A DNA stretch of 35,800 bases. It comes from a bacterium BMS3Bbin03. GTDB lineage: Bacteria; Zhuqueibacterota; JdFR-76; BMS3Abin05. The notes under the pieces are model-generated. The model saw only the letters and a program-made list of their open reading frames with translations. It was not told the DNA's origin and ran no database searches. Of this stretch, positions 1 through 8,286 are shown piece after piece (the stretch's first letter is position 1; every line of letters starts with the position of its first letter). Both the position numbers and the translations under genes were made by a program. The stretch is taken from NCBI GenBank assembly GCA_002898015.1, contig BDTM01000133.1, forward strand, positions 1-35,800, in the 5' to 3' direction.

Positions 1-1387
1 GGTTGATTTCCCACGCCAGGTCAAAATCAAAGCCCGAATAATCATGATGCGCCAGAGCATCCAGTATGGATCGCGTAAATTTAAAACCCGGGAACCGAAT
101 AAATTTCAACGATTTGTTCGTTAACCCAATCATTTGAAAATCGGTTCTGACTGCATCCATCGTTCTTTCATCCCGGAGGGAATCAAATGTCTGAAATTCC
201 CAGTTTTTCCCGAATTTTCCTTCCGGTGTGTGGTGATAGCCGTGATCCCCCAAATGCACTCTGTTTTCATATCCCAAAACAACGGAATCCTGTTCCAAAT
301 GCCGCATCCATCGTTTGTATGCCTCAGGCGCGTAAGTTGCTATCCGGTGCACGCCATGAGCCAGCCACCATTTCCCCTTTGGATAATCGGGATTTTCAAG
401 GCCGTCCGGAGCCGTGATGGGGTCGGGAATCACGACCCAAGACATTTTCATTTTGGGGTGATCCTTCAAAAGCCGAATTAAGAAATTTTGTCCTGAAATA
501 TCCTTTGGATCCGTCGAGGGCGGAATAAGCCAGCGATAAAAAGGGACTTCATCGAATATCATTGAAATCACCTGATCGAAGGCGTTCGGGAATGGGGAAA
601 AATAGGAGAGGAGGGGAAGGTCCGTTCCGGTTTGAGTCAAAAACACCTCACACGTAAAATCAAGGATAGATGTTTCATCGATTAAAGAGGCAATTTTAGG
701 GCCTTTGGGTTCAATGGCTTTCCAGGGTTCATAAGCCGGTAAAACAACAAAAGAAAATTTAAGCAGACCGTCCGGCTCTTTTTTAATTTCTACCAAACTT
801 TCGTAAGGATTGGTTATTAAAAAATTTAAAAAAGCGTTCTCACCCTGGAATTGATAGATTTGATTTAACGTCTGATAATAAGGTCTGCTTTCCCGTTTTA
901 TATCAATCGGTTGATCTACAGAAAATTGGTTTAAAGGCAATATCCCGGTAATATCCCGCATTCGGCTATTTATTTCAATATAATGATTTAACCTCATTTT
1001 ACGCTGAGGAAGAAATCGAAAGTGAATTTTCAGCCGGTCGTTGATCAGTTCGTAATGAATGAATACGATCAGGGCCTCTTCGTTATTTTGCGCCAGGGTG
1101 TAATGTGTTTCAATGTCTAATTCAGCGTAACTTTTATTCCGTATTTTTAGAGATTGAAATTTGAAATCATCGGCATTCATCAAAAACAGAATCTCATTCC
1201 CGGAGGTGTTAAATGTGTAATTAATGCCTGATAATTTGTTTTCAATGGATGAAATACCGCCGGCATTTGATCCATTCGTCACAATACTTACTTTCAGGAA
1301 ATTATTTTGCAGAATTTCATTTGCAGAACCTTTCGAAATGATCAGTCCCAATAAGCCGATTGCGAGCAACACCTTTAATTTTTTCAT
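1..1387 (-). CDS. Secreted polysaccharide-deacetylase-like (DUF2334-like) protein, C-terminus beyond window
   Basis: An uninterrupted frame runs from ATG at 1387 off the left edge, giving 462 residues with no stop. GGAGA lies just upstream of the start. Residues 1-22 form a signal peptide (KK followed by a hydrophobic stretch, then SKGSA), so the protein is exported. Residues about 23-250 look like a beta-rich domain reminiscent of mutarotase or glycosidase sandwich folds. Residues 270-462 carry short motifs like those of NodB/DUF2334 deacetylases: PDP at 321-323, DHGYHH at 381-386 (the metal-binding HxxxH-type segment) and RFPGFKF at 431-437, comparable to the RxPxG motif. A carbohydrate deacetylase or related hydrolase is therefore possible, but no substrate can be assigned. 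The coding frame is well supported; the function is inference from short motifs. It follows nhaC on the same strand after a 115-bp gap and may have its own promoter. Confidence 0.75.
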   Translation of the reverse strand, partial: MKKLKVLLAIGLLGLIISKGSANEILQNNFLKVSIVTNGSNAGGISSIENKLSGINYTFNTSGNEILFLMNADDFKFQSLKIRNKSYAELDIETHYTLAQNNEEALIVFIHYELINDRLKIHFRFLPQRKMRLNHYIEINSRMRDITGILPLNQFSVDQPIDIKRESRPYYQTLNQIYQFQGENAFLNFLITNPYESLVEIKKEPDGLLKFSFVVLPAYEPWKAIEPKGPKIASLIDETSILDFTCEVFLTQTGTDLPLLSYFSPFPNAFDQVISMIFDEVPFYRWLIPPSTDPKDISGQNFLIRLLKDHPKMKMSWVVIPDPITAPDGLENPDYPKGKWWLAHGVHRIATYAPEAYKRWMRHLEQDSVVLGYENRVHLGDHGYHHTPEGKFGKNWEFQTFDSLRDERTMDAVRTDFQMIGLTNKSLKFIRFPGFKFTRSILDALAHHDYSGFDFDLAWEIN

Positions 1388-1502
1388 GGCAAATTGTCTC
1401 CGGAATTTACCGATTGTGAATCCAATCATATATAAAAGACCCGATTTTGACCGGAAGCGGAATTGAAATTTTTTGAGAATTACGGGATTGTTTTTAATCC
1501 TG

Positions 1503-2921
1503 TTAAAACAAAAATCCTGCTGCCAGATACAGAACCAATGCAATTGCACCGGAAACCAGTGCGTACGGTAATTGGGTTCGGACGTGATCGATGTGGTCGG
1601 TGGCGGATGCCATGGATGAAATAATTGTGGTGTCCGATATGGGTGAACAGTGGTCTCCAAAGACGCCCCCGCCCAGAACCGCCCCGAGTGTCAACGGTAA
1701 ATTCGCGCCGATAATGGTGGCCATCGGAATCGCAATGGGAATCATAATGGCAAATGTGCCCCAGGATGTGCCCGTGGCGAAAGCAATAAAGGCACCCACT
1801 ATAAAAATGACCGCCGGCACGTAGCGGGCATGCATCCAGCCCTTGGTGAGGCCGGCGACGTAGGGGCCGGTGCCCAGGGCTTTGCAGGTGTTCCCAAGCG
1901 CAAACGCCAGCATCATTAAAATGGCCATTGGGATCAGCCCGCCGACGCCTTTTAAAAAGAGGTCGGTGAGTTCCGATGTCGTCATAATTTTTTGCCAGCG
2001 GTACATCACAGCCCCCACGGCAATAGCGGCCAATACCGCCCAGAAAACGGCCGTCGATCCGGAACCCTGTTCAATACTGCCGTGACCCGTAATTAAGAGT
2101 CCGACCGGCATCATGGCCACCATCGTCAGCACCGGAACAATCATGTTCACGGACCGCTTCGGAATGTTTGGTTTGGATGCCAGCATGACCACATCTTCCG
2201 AAACGAGCGGTTCGGCCCCGTCCCGCAGCAATTTTCCTTCTTCCCGCACACGCCTTTCGGCCTCCTTCATCGGACCGAAATCTTTATCCGTCAAAATAAT
2301 AAAAAGCACAAAAAGAATAGCCGAAATCGCATAAAAATTAAGCGGCACACCTTCGGCAAAAACCCGCATGGGCTGCGGGATGTTTTGACTATCTAAAAGT
2401 CCCAGCACATACGCCCCCCAGGCATTGAAGGGGATCAACACGCAAATTGGGGCGGACGTGGAGTCACAAATATAGGCCAGCTTCTCACGGGAAATTCGCA
2501 GTTTATCAAACAGCGGACGGGCAAAAGAGGCTCGAACCAATATGTTAATGCTGGATTCCACAAAGACCACAAAGGCCAGAATCCATGTGAGAAATTGGGC
2601 GCTTTTGCGCCCGCGGACAATGCCTTTCCGTGTGATGTCTGCGATAAATCCGTCCACCCCGCCGGAGCGCTGCGTATAGGCGATGAGAGCGCCAATCATC
2701 GCACTAAAGATAATGACTTTTGTGTTGTCCGGATCTTTAAAAACGGTGATGCACGCTTCAAGCGCTAAATTGAGTCCGGAAATCGGGTTCCAGTTTGCCA
2801 GAATAGTCCACCCTGCCCAAATCCCCAGAAACAAGGAAATGTACACCTGTTTCGTACGAATGGCCAGGAAAATGGCCAGGAGGGGAGGAATGACGGACAG
2901 CCAGCCGGTGGTTTGCGTCAT
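1503..2921 (-). CDS. nhaC: Na+/H+ antiporter, NhaC family
   Basis: This 472-residue polytopic inner-membrane protein has about a dozen hydrophobic segments. It carries the NhaC-family signature near residue 422 (GDHCSPISDTTIISS, followed by DHIDHVRTQLPYAL) and a typical N-terminus (IPPLLAIFLAIRTKQVYISL). Family members exchange sodium (some malate/lactate or other organic anions) for protons across the cytoplasmic membrane, so the exact substrate is open. The start ATG at 2921 is preceded by AGGAAAAAAT. The upstream C5-epimerase gene, once its frame is restored, stops at 2930, only 8 bases before this ATG, and its TAG overlaps the ribosome-binding site. The two genes therefore probably formed a translationally coupled pair. 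Length is normal for the family and no key residue looks missing. Confidence 0.9.
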   Translation of the reverse strand: MTQTTGWLSVIPPLLAIFLAIRTKQVYISLFLGIWAGWTILANWNPISGLNLALEACITVFKDPDNTKVIIFSAMIGALIAYTQRSGGVDGFIADITRKGIVRGRKSAQFLTWILAFVVFVESSINILVRASFARPLFDKLRISREKLAYICDSTSAPICVLIPFNAWGAYVLGLLDSQNIPQPMRVFAEGVPLNFYAISAILFVLFIILTDKDFGPMKEAERRVREEGKLLRDGAEPLVSEDVVMLASKPNIPKRSVNMIVPVLTMVAMMPVGLLITGHGSIEQGSGSTAVFWAVLAAIAVGAVMYRWQKIMTTSELTDLFLKGVGGLIPMAILMMLAFALGNTCKALGTGPYVAGLTKGWMHARYVPAVIFIVGAFIAFATGTSWGTFAIMIPIAIPMATIIGANLPLTLGAVLGGGVFGDHCSPISDTTIISSMASATDHIDHVRTQLPYALVSGAIALVLYLAAGFLF

Positions 2922-2929
2922 ATTTTTTC

Positions 2930-3869
2930 CTAATGATAGTCCTGATAAAAAATATCTGCCATTTTGTTGAAATAATCATCCTTTGTAATTTTGAAAAGGA
3001 TGCGGAGAAAAGCTATATGAATAGAATGATAATCTGCTTCTTTTATTTTATGTTTTAAGCAATAATAGCTGATATCGTTTACATTTCGATAAATATGGCA
3101 AATAATGTTTTATTGTTGTCAAACTTGCTAATAGGATATCTTTACTTAATGCGTCGTTTGTTACAAGATAATAATCATAAATTCCAAAAATTGCAAAAAG
3201 ATAACCATTTAACGTATTACAGGGAGTTTCCATCGGATATTCTTCAATCCAATAGTAACCCAATGGATCAATATAAACGACCCAGGGAGTTTTTTCTCCC
3301 TTAAAGCGAAAGAAGCTTTTGAATAGTTTGGTCGCATAATCTAAATAAGATTGATTCTTGGTAAACATATATAATCTCGAAAAGACAGAAAGAGCCTGCC
3401 CTTGCGCCATTCCTGAATACCAAGGAGCAATCATTAATTGATTCGGCAAACCATGTAAATGAAAGTCAAAATGATAAGGAAAATAGAGAATGCTGTCATA
3501 AGTGTCAGCAATTTGAATTAATTTATCGGCAAGAAGCTCTGCCTTTTTTAAATAGGCTTTATTATTGGAATGCCAATAACCATCTATAAGCTCAATACTC
3601 CGTTGAGCAATCTGAACAGGATGGTAATAAAATTTATTATGATACAAAAATAAGGGAACTCCTGAACTGTCTTCATCTTTATCTGTTTTTAAAGAACTTG
3701 TATAATTGCGGGTATAAGGAAGATCTTGATAATCAAGCTTTGTAATCGTGAAATTCTGCTTTTTGGCGTTGTCATACGTCATTACTTTTGTCGGCATTTT
3801 CCCGCATGCGATTAGGCCAACAAAAGCTATCAGAATGAAAATAATAATTCTGTTTTTAAGATTTTCCAT
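2930..3869 (-). pseudogene. Lipoprotein of the D-glucuronyl C5-epimerase family, interrupted by a single-base frameshift
   Basis: The intact frame from ATG 3869 gives 273 residues and stops at 3048. Residues 1-22 are a lipoprotein signal (VGLIAC, lipidated Cys22), so the protein would be membrane-anchored outside the cytoplasm. PWYSGMAQGQ at 149-158 and LNGYLFAIFGIYDYY near 219-234 are hallmarks of the glucuronyl C5-epimerase C-terminal domain, which inverts C5 of uronic acids in a finished polysaccharide. After Cys263 the frame turns into nonsense (KRYQLLLLKT). Removing one base from the TTT run at 3078-3080 restores 49 family-like residues, including NDISYYCLKH and ADYHSIHIAFLRIL, ending at TAG 2932-2930. 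The restored protein has 312 residues. In animal homologues the matching YDLRH and DYHTTH segments carry catalytic tyrosines. Either the gene is inactive or the assembly has a one-base error. The region is clearly AT-richer than serS next to it. Confidence 0.8.
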
Positions 3870-3925
3870 TTATTTGATTGGCTGTTTAGATAGATAATTG
3901 GCAATGAAACCTGGAAAATTATTAC

Positions 3926-5209
3926 TCAATGTGTTGTATCCCCTTTCAACACACTCGCTCCCACATAATCCCGCAGCACCTCCGGTACCACAATGGTGCC
4001 TTCGTCCGTCTGGTAATTTTCCAGAATGGCGATAACCGTTCGCGGCAGAGCCAGTCCCGAGCCATTGAGCGTGTGTACGAATTCGGGCTTGGCATCGGGC
4101 GTGCGGCGGAAACGGATATTGGCGCGCCGCGCCTGAAAATCGACAAAATTAGACACCGACGACACCTCCAGCCATTTTCCAATGCCCTGCGCCCAGACTT
4201 CAAGATCGTAGCATTTGGCAGCGGCAAAGCTTAAATCTCCGGTTGCCAGGTTAAGCACACGATACGGAAGCCCCAAAAGCTGCAGCAATTCCTCGGCATC
4301 CCGGAGTAATTTTTCGTGCTCATCCCAGGAGGTCTCCGGCTTCACAAACTTAACCATTTCCACCTTATCAAATTGATGAATGCGGATTAATCCTCGTGTG
4401 TCCCGGCCGTACGAACCGGCCTCTCTTCTGAAACAGGGTGTGTACGCCGTGTAGCAGAGGGGCAGGTCTTCACCCTTTAAAATCTCATCTTTGTGAAGAT
4501 TGGTTAGCGGGACTTCCGCGGTCGGAATCAGGAACAGATCGTCCTGTTCGATATGGTACATGTCGTCTTCTAATTTCGGAATCTGGCCGGTACCAAACAT
4601 ATCCTCCCGCCGCACAATAAAAGGCGGTGCAATCTCTTTGTAGCCCTGTTTCTGCGTGTGGTAATCCAAGAAGAAATTGATTAACGCCCGTTCCAGATGG
4701 GCGCCCATTCCTTTAAACACAATAAAATTGGAGCCGGAAAGTTTGCTGCCGCGTTCCAGATCGAGCAGTCCCAATTCGGTGCCCAATTCCCAATGCGTTT
4801 TTGGCTTGAAATCGAGTTTTTCAATTTCGCCCCAGCGTTTTATTTCCTGATTAAAACTTTCGTCCGGTCCGACCGGCACGGAAGGATGGGGAATGTTCGG
4901 CACCCAGATTAAAATATCGTACATGGCTTTCTGAGTATTCCTCAACTTTTCATCAAGAATTTTTATTTTCTCGGAGACTTTCCGCATTTCCGCGATTTTT
5001 TCCGCGGCCTGTTTTTTCTGCTTTTTAAGTTGATTGATTTCAGCCGAGACCTGATTGCGCAGGCGCTTTAATTTTTCTGTTTCTTTAATGAGCTGGCGCC
5101 ATTTTTCGTCCATGACTAAAAGTTTATCGATATCCGCTTTTTCATTTTTATTTTTAACCGCGTTTTTCACAAGGTCCGGGTTCTCGCGAATAAATTTTAA
5201 ATCCAGCAT
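3926..5209 (-). CDS. serS: Seryl-tRNA synthetase
   Basis: SerS charges tRNA-Ser (and tRNA-Sec where present) with serine in the cytoplasm. The 427-residue length is normal. The N-terminal 110 residues are the long antiparallel coiled coil that grips the tRNA variable arm, here rich in Lys/Glu heptads. The class II catalytic core follows: FLIPTAEVPLTN, motif 2 around CFRREAGSYGRDTRGLIR, and motif 3 GSGLALPRTVIAILENYQ near the C-terminus. The start ATG at 5209 opens the classic MLDLKFIRENPDLV N-terminus. A divergent 160-190-bp intergenic region separates it from the small plus-strand gene, so it is probably first in its transcript. The C5-epimerase gene lies 56 bases downstream on the same strand. 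Confidence 0.97.
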   Translation of the reverse strand: MLDLKFIRENPDLVKNAVKNKNEKADIDKLLVMDEKWRQLIKETEKLKRLRNQVSAEINQLKKQKKQAAEKIAEMRKVSEKIKILDEKLRNTQKAMYDILIWVPNIPHPSVPVGPDESFNQEIKRWGEIEKLDFKPKTHWELGTELGLLDLERGSKLSGSNFIVFKGMGAHLERALINFFLDYHTQKQGYKEIAPPFIVRREDMFGTGQIPKLEDDMYHIEQDDLFLIPTAEVPLTNLHKDEILKGEDLPLCYTAYTPCFRREAGSYGRDTRGLIRIHQFDKVEMVKFVKPETSWDEHEKLLRDAEELLQLLGLPYRVLNLATGDLSFAAAKCYDLEVWAQGIGKWLEVSSVSNFVDFQARRANIRFRRTPDAKPEFVHTLNGSGLALPRTVIAILENYQTDEGTIVVPEVLRDYVGASVLKGDTTH

Positions 5210-5262
5210 GTGTTTGCCCTTTAATTAATTTTTTAAAAGAATGTACAAACTGTAAAATAAAG

Positions 5263-5291
5263 TTGATATAAGATACTATCTTCGATAAATT
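5263..5291 (+). promoter_or_regulatory. Candidate sigma70-like promoter for the small cysteine-rich gene
   Basis: TTGATA (5263-5268) and TAAATT (5286-5291) are separated by exactly 17 bases, in the AT-rich divergent region between serS and the plus-strand gene at 5391. Match to consensus is 5/6 and 4/6. In such an AT-rich stretch a chance match is quite possible. Confidence 0.3.
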
Positions 5292-5347
5292 AAATCAATT
5301 GAAAAATAGTGTTCATTTTTCTGTTTGAATCGTTACAAATAGTTTTA

Positions 5348-5363
5348 GCGGGCGCTTGCCCGC
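5348..5363 (+). promoter_or_regulatory. Short GC-rich hairpin in the 5' leader of the small gene
   Basis: GCGGGC-GCTT-GCCCGC is a perfect 6-bp stem with a 4-base loop, lying 11 bases upstream of the GGAGGAG ribosome-binding site (5375-5381) of the gene at 5391. It stands out as GC-rich in an AT-rich leader. It could affect mRNA stability or initiation; no known riboswitch class is recognised. Confidence 0.4.
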
Positions 5364-5390
5364 ATCTCGGCATTGGAGGAGAAAATCGTG

Positions 5391-5588
5391 ATGGAAAACG
5401 ATTGTGATGGTTATTTTTTGGACGACGGCACAAAAATCGACCCGAATTTAGTGTCCAAACCCGGCCTGTGCGTGACTTGTGTTCGTGATGATGACCCTGA
5501 TGAAGAAGTCCTTTGTACGCTCACCCGGATCGATCAGATGGATCAATCGGAATTTAATTGTTTTTCGTATAGAGCGAAAAAACTTTGA
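5391..5588 (+). CDS. Small acidic cysteine-rich protein, possible metal-binding (zinc-ribbon-like)
   Basis: A 65-residue protein of unknown function. ATG 5391 is chosen because GGAGGAG at 5375-5381 lies 9 bases upstream; the frame is open back to a TTG at 5373, but that would overlap this site. It contains five cysteines: Cys5, a CVTC pair at about 28-31, one in VLCTLTR near 47, and one in FNCFSY near 57. It is strongly acidic in the middle (DDDPDEE). The CxxC plus two later cysteines would suit a bound metal ion, probably zinc. The ordered motif pattern (LCVTC, then an acidic run, then C.L.R.DQ, then F.CF.Y) looks conserved rather than random, so this is likely a real gene. It is single, with no operon partner on its strand, and is followed immediately by a long palindrome. 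Confidence 0.75.
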   Translation: MENDCDGYFLDDGTKIDPNLVSKPGLCVTCVRDDDPDEEVLCTLTRIDQMDQSEFNCFSYRAKKL

Positions 5589-5663
5589 ATAAGAGAAATC
5601 ATCGCGGCTCACGTTAAACAGCTTCGCCGTTTACGCTTCATTCCAAAATGACTTCTCTTATTC
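5587..5663. repeat. Long imperfect palindrome between convergent genes (possible bidirectional terminator or mobile palindromic element)
   Basis: The arms at 5587-5602 and 5648-5663 are 16 bases long and match at 15 of 16 positions (GAATAAGAGAA[A/G]TCAT). The left arm begins inside the TGA stop of the small gene. The 45-base interior holds a weaker nested stem (CGTTAAAC with GTTTACG). No strong T-run follows, so it is not a textbook intrinsic terminator, though it lies between convergent genes where a bidirectional terminator would be expected. Confidence 0.6.
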
Positions 5664-5745
5664 ACTTATTCATTCTCCTGTGAAAAATCGGGATATTTCT
5701 TCAGTGACCCATTCCGGATTGGGGCATCGACAAAAAATACAGCCT

Positions 5746-6849
5746 CTATTTCACAATAAATTTCTTGATCGTCTCCGTTGTGTAATCGATGTAAGCCTCC
5801 GGCAGTTCCGGATACATGGGCAGAGAAACCACGTGGCTGGAGACCTCTTCCGAAACCCGGAAATCACCCTTTTGGTAGCCTAAACCCGCGTAAGCCGGCT
5901 GCAAGTGCAATGGGATGGGATAATGAATTCCCGTGGAGATCCCGTTTTCTTTTAGATAAGTTTGCAGCCCGTCCCGGTCATCCACCTGAAGGGTGTACTG
6001 GTGGTACGTGTGGACATTGTAATCCGCCACATAAGGCGTAACGGCAGGCGTGTCTTTCAGGCGCGCGTTGTATTTTTCGGCATTTTGACGGCGCATCTCA
6101 TTCCACTGATCAATGTGCTTTAGCTTGACGTTGAGAATGGCAGCCTGAAGCGAATCCAGGCGGCTGTTCACACCCAGGTACACATGCTGATATTTTGTGG
6201 CTGATCCGTGAACACGGAGTTTTCGCACACGATCGGCGATTTCATCCGTGTTGGTGAGCACCATGCCGGCATCGCCGTAGGCGCCCATATTTTTGCTGGG
6301 GAAGAAACTGAGACAGCCGGTGTCTCCCAGCGATGTGGCTTTTTTGCCCCTGTAAAGTGCGCCGACAGCCTGCGCAGAATCCTCGATCACCACCAAATTA
6401 TGGCGTTTGGCAATGGCGTTGATCGCATCCATATCGGCACACTGCCCGTAGAGGTGAACCGGGACAATCGCTTTTGTTTTCGATGTAATTTTGTCCTCAA
6501 TTTGGTTGGGGTCAATGATGTATGTTTTGGGGTCAATATCCACAAAAACCGGCTTGATGCCCAGCAGCACCATGACTTCTACGGTGGCTACAAACGTCAT
6601 TGGGGTTGTGATCACTTCATCGCCGGCGCCGATGTTGTAAGCCATCAATGCCAATTGAATGGCATCCGTTCCGGACGCCACTCCCACGGCGTGTTTCACA
6701 CCCGTGTACTCGGCCATATTTTTTTCAAATGTTTTCACGGCCGGGCCCAGAATAAACGCGCCGGAATCCAAAACGCCATGAATGGCCGCATCCATTTCGG
6801 GTTTTATATTTTTGTATTGTGTGACCAGATCCACCAGGGGTACTTTCAT
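5746..6849 (-). CDS. PLP-dependent sugar aminotransferase, DegT/DnrJ/EryC1/StrS (WbpE-like) family
   Basis: This 367-residue enzyme has the layout of sugar-nucleotide aminotransferases that transfer an amino group from glutamate to a keto-sugar nucleotide. Visible features are the N-terminal VPLVDL with YK and PEMD, GTDA at 60-63 (phosphate of PLP), EDSAQ at 156-160 (the Asp that holds the PLP pyridine nitrogen), and FFPSKNMGAYGDAG with the Schiff-base Lys at 186. The start ATG 6849 has an AGGAGG site 5 bases upstream. It is the last gene of the polysaccharide operon. With the Gfo/Idh oxidoreductase and the UDP-HexNAc 6-dehydrogenase it matches steps of the WbpA-WbpB-WbpE route to 3-amino uronic acid sugars; that pathway assignment is inference. 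Confidence 0.92.
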   Translation of the reverse strand: MKVPLVDLVTQYKNIKPEMDAAIHGVLDSGAFILGPAVKTFEKNMAEYTGVKHAVGVASGTDAIQLALMAYNIGAGDEVITTPMTFVATVEVMVLLGIKPVFVDIDPKTYIIDPNQIEDKITSKTKAIVPVHLYGQCADMDAINAIAKRHNLVVIEDSAQAVGALYRGKKATSLGDTGCLSFFPSKNMGAYGDAGMVLTNTDEIADRVRKLRVHGSATKYQHVYLGVNSRLDSLQAAILNVKLKHIDQWNEMRRQNAEKYNARLKDTPAVTPYVADYNVHTYHQYTLQVDDRDGLQTYLKENGISTGIHYPIPLHLQPAYAGLGYQKGDFRVSEEVSSHVVSLPMYPELPEAYIDYTTETIKKFIVK

Positions 6850-6886
6850 CTGTCCTCCTATTTAATTTTTTTTACGATGAACCATT

Positions 6887-8284
6887 TTACTGTCCCTTTC
6901 CCCGCAGCATTACGGAAATCGTATTGAGTAAAATCTTCAAATCCATCCGAAGCGACATATTCTCCAGATAGAATAAATCGTACTGCACCTTTTTCCGCAC
7001 GTCGTCCAGCGATTGATCGTATTCGTGTTTGATCTGCGCCCAGCCTGTGATGCCCGGCCGAATGCGAAGGCGCCTCGAATAAAATGGAATTTCTTTCTTC
7101 AGCTTTTCCACAAAATAGGGGCGCTCGGGCCGGGGGCCGATCAGGCTCATATCCCCTTTGAACACATTGATGAATTGGGGCACTTCATCGATGCGCAATT
7201 TTCGAAGCATCCAGCCGGTATGGGTAATACGGGGATCATCTTCACCGGCCCACACCGGACCGCTTGTTTTTTCGGCATCCCGGTACATGGAGCGAAATTT
7301 AACCATGGTGAAAGGTTTCCCATTCCGGCCCACACGGGTTTGTTTGTATAAAACAGGTCCTTTCGACTCAATTTTAATGATCAATCCGACAAAAACCCAG
7401 ATCGGCGCGAAAAGAACCAATATCGCGGCGGAAACGCTCAAATCCATCAGGCGTTTCACACGCCGTTCCCAGAGAGGCATGAGCTCCGGAAGAATTTCGA
7501 TTAACGGGAATCCGTAAATCTGATTCGTTCTGGCCTGTCCCACTACGATATCGTACAAATCAGGCACGATTTTCAAGTGGACGTCCAGCCCGTTTACCTG
7601 TCCCAGAATATCCACTACAGAGGAACGCTCCGACTCTTCAAGTGCAATTAAGATTTCTTCGATGCCGTTTTTTTGTACGATCGCTTCCAGATTATTTAAA
7701 TTCCCAAGGATTTGCTCCTGAGGAATAACGGGGTTTCCCGACCGGGACGGATTCACAAATCCGGCCAGTTGATAGCCGAGAGCCGGAAACCGTTCCACCT
7801 TTTCTTTGAGCTCTTTTGCACGATTTCCCTGTCCCACAATCACCGTTTTGCGCAATCCGACGCCCGATTCCAGCAATTTCCGCTGAAACGAACGCAGCGC
7901 CATGCGTCCGGCACTAACCCCCACCAGCAGCACGAGCCAGTAGGTTAAGATCATCAATCGACTCAGCGGGAATGGATTCGCAACATCGTGGTGCCAATCG
8001 ATCGTAAAAAGAAAAATCAGAATTATCCCAATCGAAACGGCTTTAAACAGCGCAATGAATTCATCGAAACGGGATTGGGCGTACCAGGAACGGTACAGCC
8101 CGAAAAATATAAACACGAAGAGCCAGAATAAAAATATTAAACCCGAAATTACCCAGAAATCTCCAAATGAAATCTGTGCATCAAATCCGAATCGTTGCCG
8201 AATGAGTGCCCAACCGAAAAAGGAGGCGTTAATCGTGATAAAATCGCTTAAAAACAGGAGAATTTTTTCAATAGGTTTTGGCAT
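6887..8284 (-). CDS. Polyprenyl-phosphate sugar phosphotransferase (WcaJ/WbaP-type initiating glycosyltransferase)
   Basis: The enzyme loads the first sugar-1-phosphate onto undecaprenyl phosphate and so starts repeat-unit assembly on the inner face of the cytoplasmic membrane. It has 465 residues: four to five N-terminal membrane segments (residues about 8-130), a CoA-binding-like domain (about 140-260, with TVIVGQGNRA), and the catalytic bacterial sugar-transferase domain (275-465). The catalytic domain opens with KRLMDL and a membrane re-entrant helix, then KFRSM, the LRIDEVPQ segment with the Asp366-Glu367 pair used for catalysis, SLIGPRPERP and RPGITGWAQ. All signature elements are intact. 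Two bases separate it from the upstream GT2 gene stop, showing tight operon packing. Whether glucose, galactose or an amino sugar is transferred cannot be read from the sequence. Confidence 0.94.
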   Translation of the reverse strand: MPKPIEKILLFLSDFITINASFFGWALIRQRFGFDAQISFGDFWVISGLIFLFWLFVFIFFGLYRSWYAQSRFDEFIALFKAVSIGIILIFLFTIDWHHDVANPFPLSRLMILTYWLVLLVGVSAGRMALRSFQRKLLESGVGLRKTVIVGQGNRAKELKEKVERFPALGYQLAGFVNPSRSGNPVIPQEQILGNLNNLEAIVQKNGIEEILIALEESERSSVVDILGQVNGLDVHLKIVPDLYDIVVGQARTNQIYGFPLIEILPELMPLWERRVKRLMDLSVSAAILVLFAPIWVFVGLIIKIESKGPVLYKQTRVGRNGKPFTMVKFRSMYRDAEKTSGPVWAGEDDPRITHTGWMLRKLRIDEVPQFINVFKGDMSLIGPRPERPYFVEKLKKEIPFYSRRLRIRPGITGWAQIKHEYDQSLDDVRKKVQYDLFYLENMSLRMDLKILLNTISVMLRGKGQ

Positions 8285-8286
8285 TT

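Noticed and set aside
134..481. Plus-strand open frames at 134-481, 187-417 and 1224-1466
   Set aside because: They lie antisense to the long uninterrupted minus-strand frame that starts at 1387 with a signal peptide and ribosome-binding site; their products look non-protein-like.
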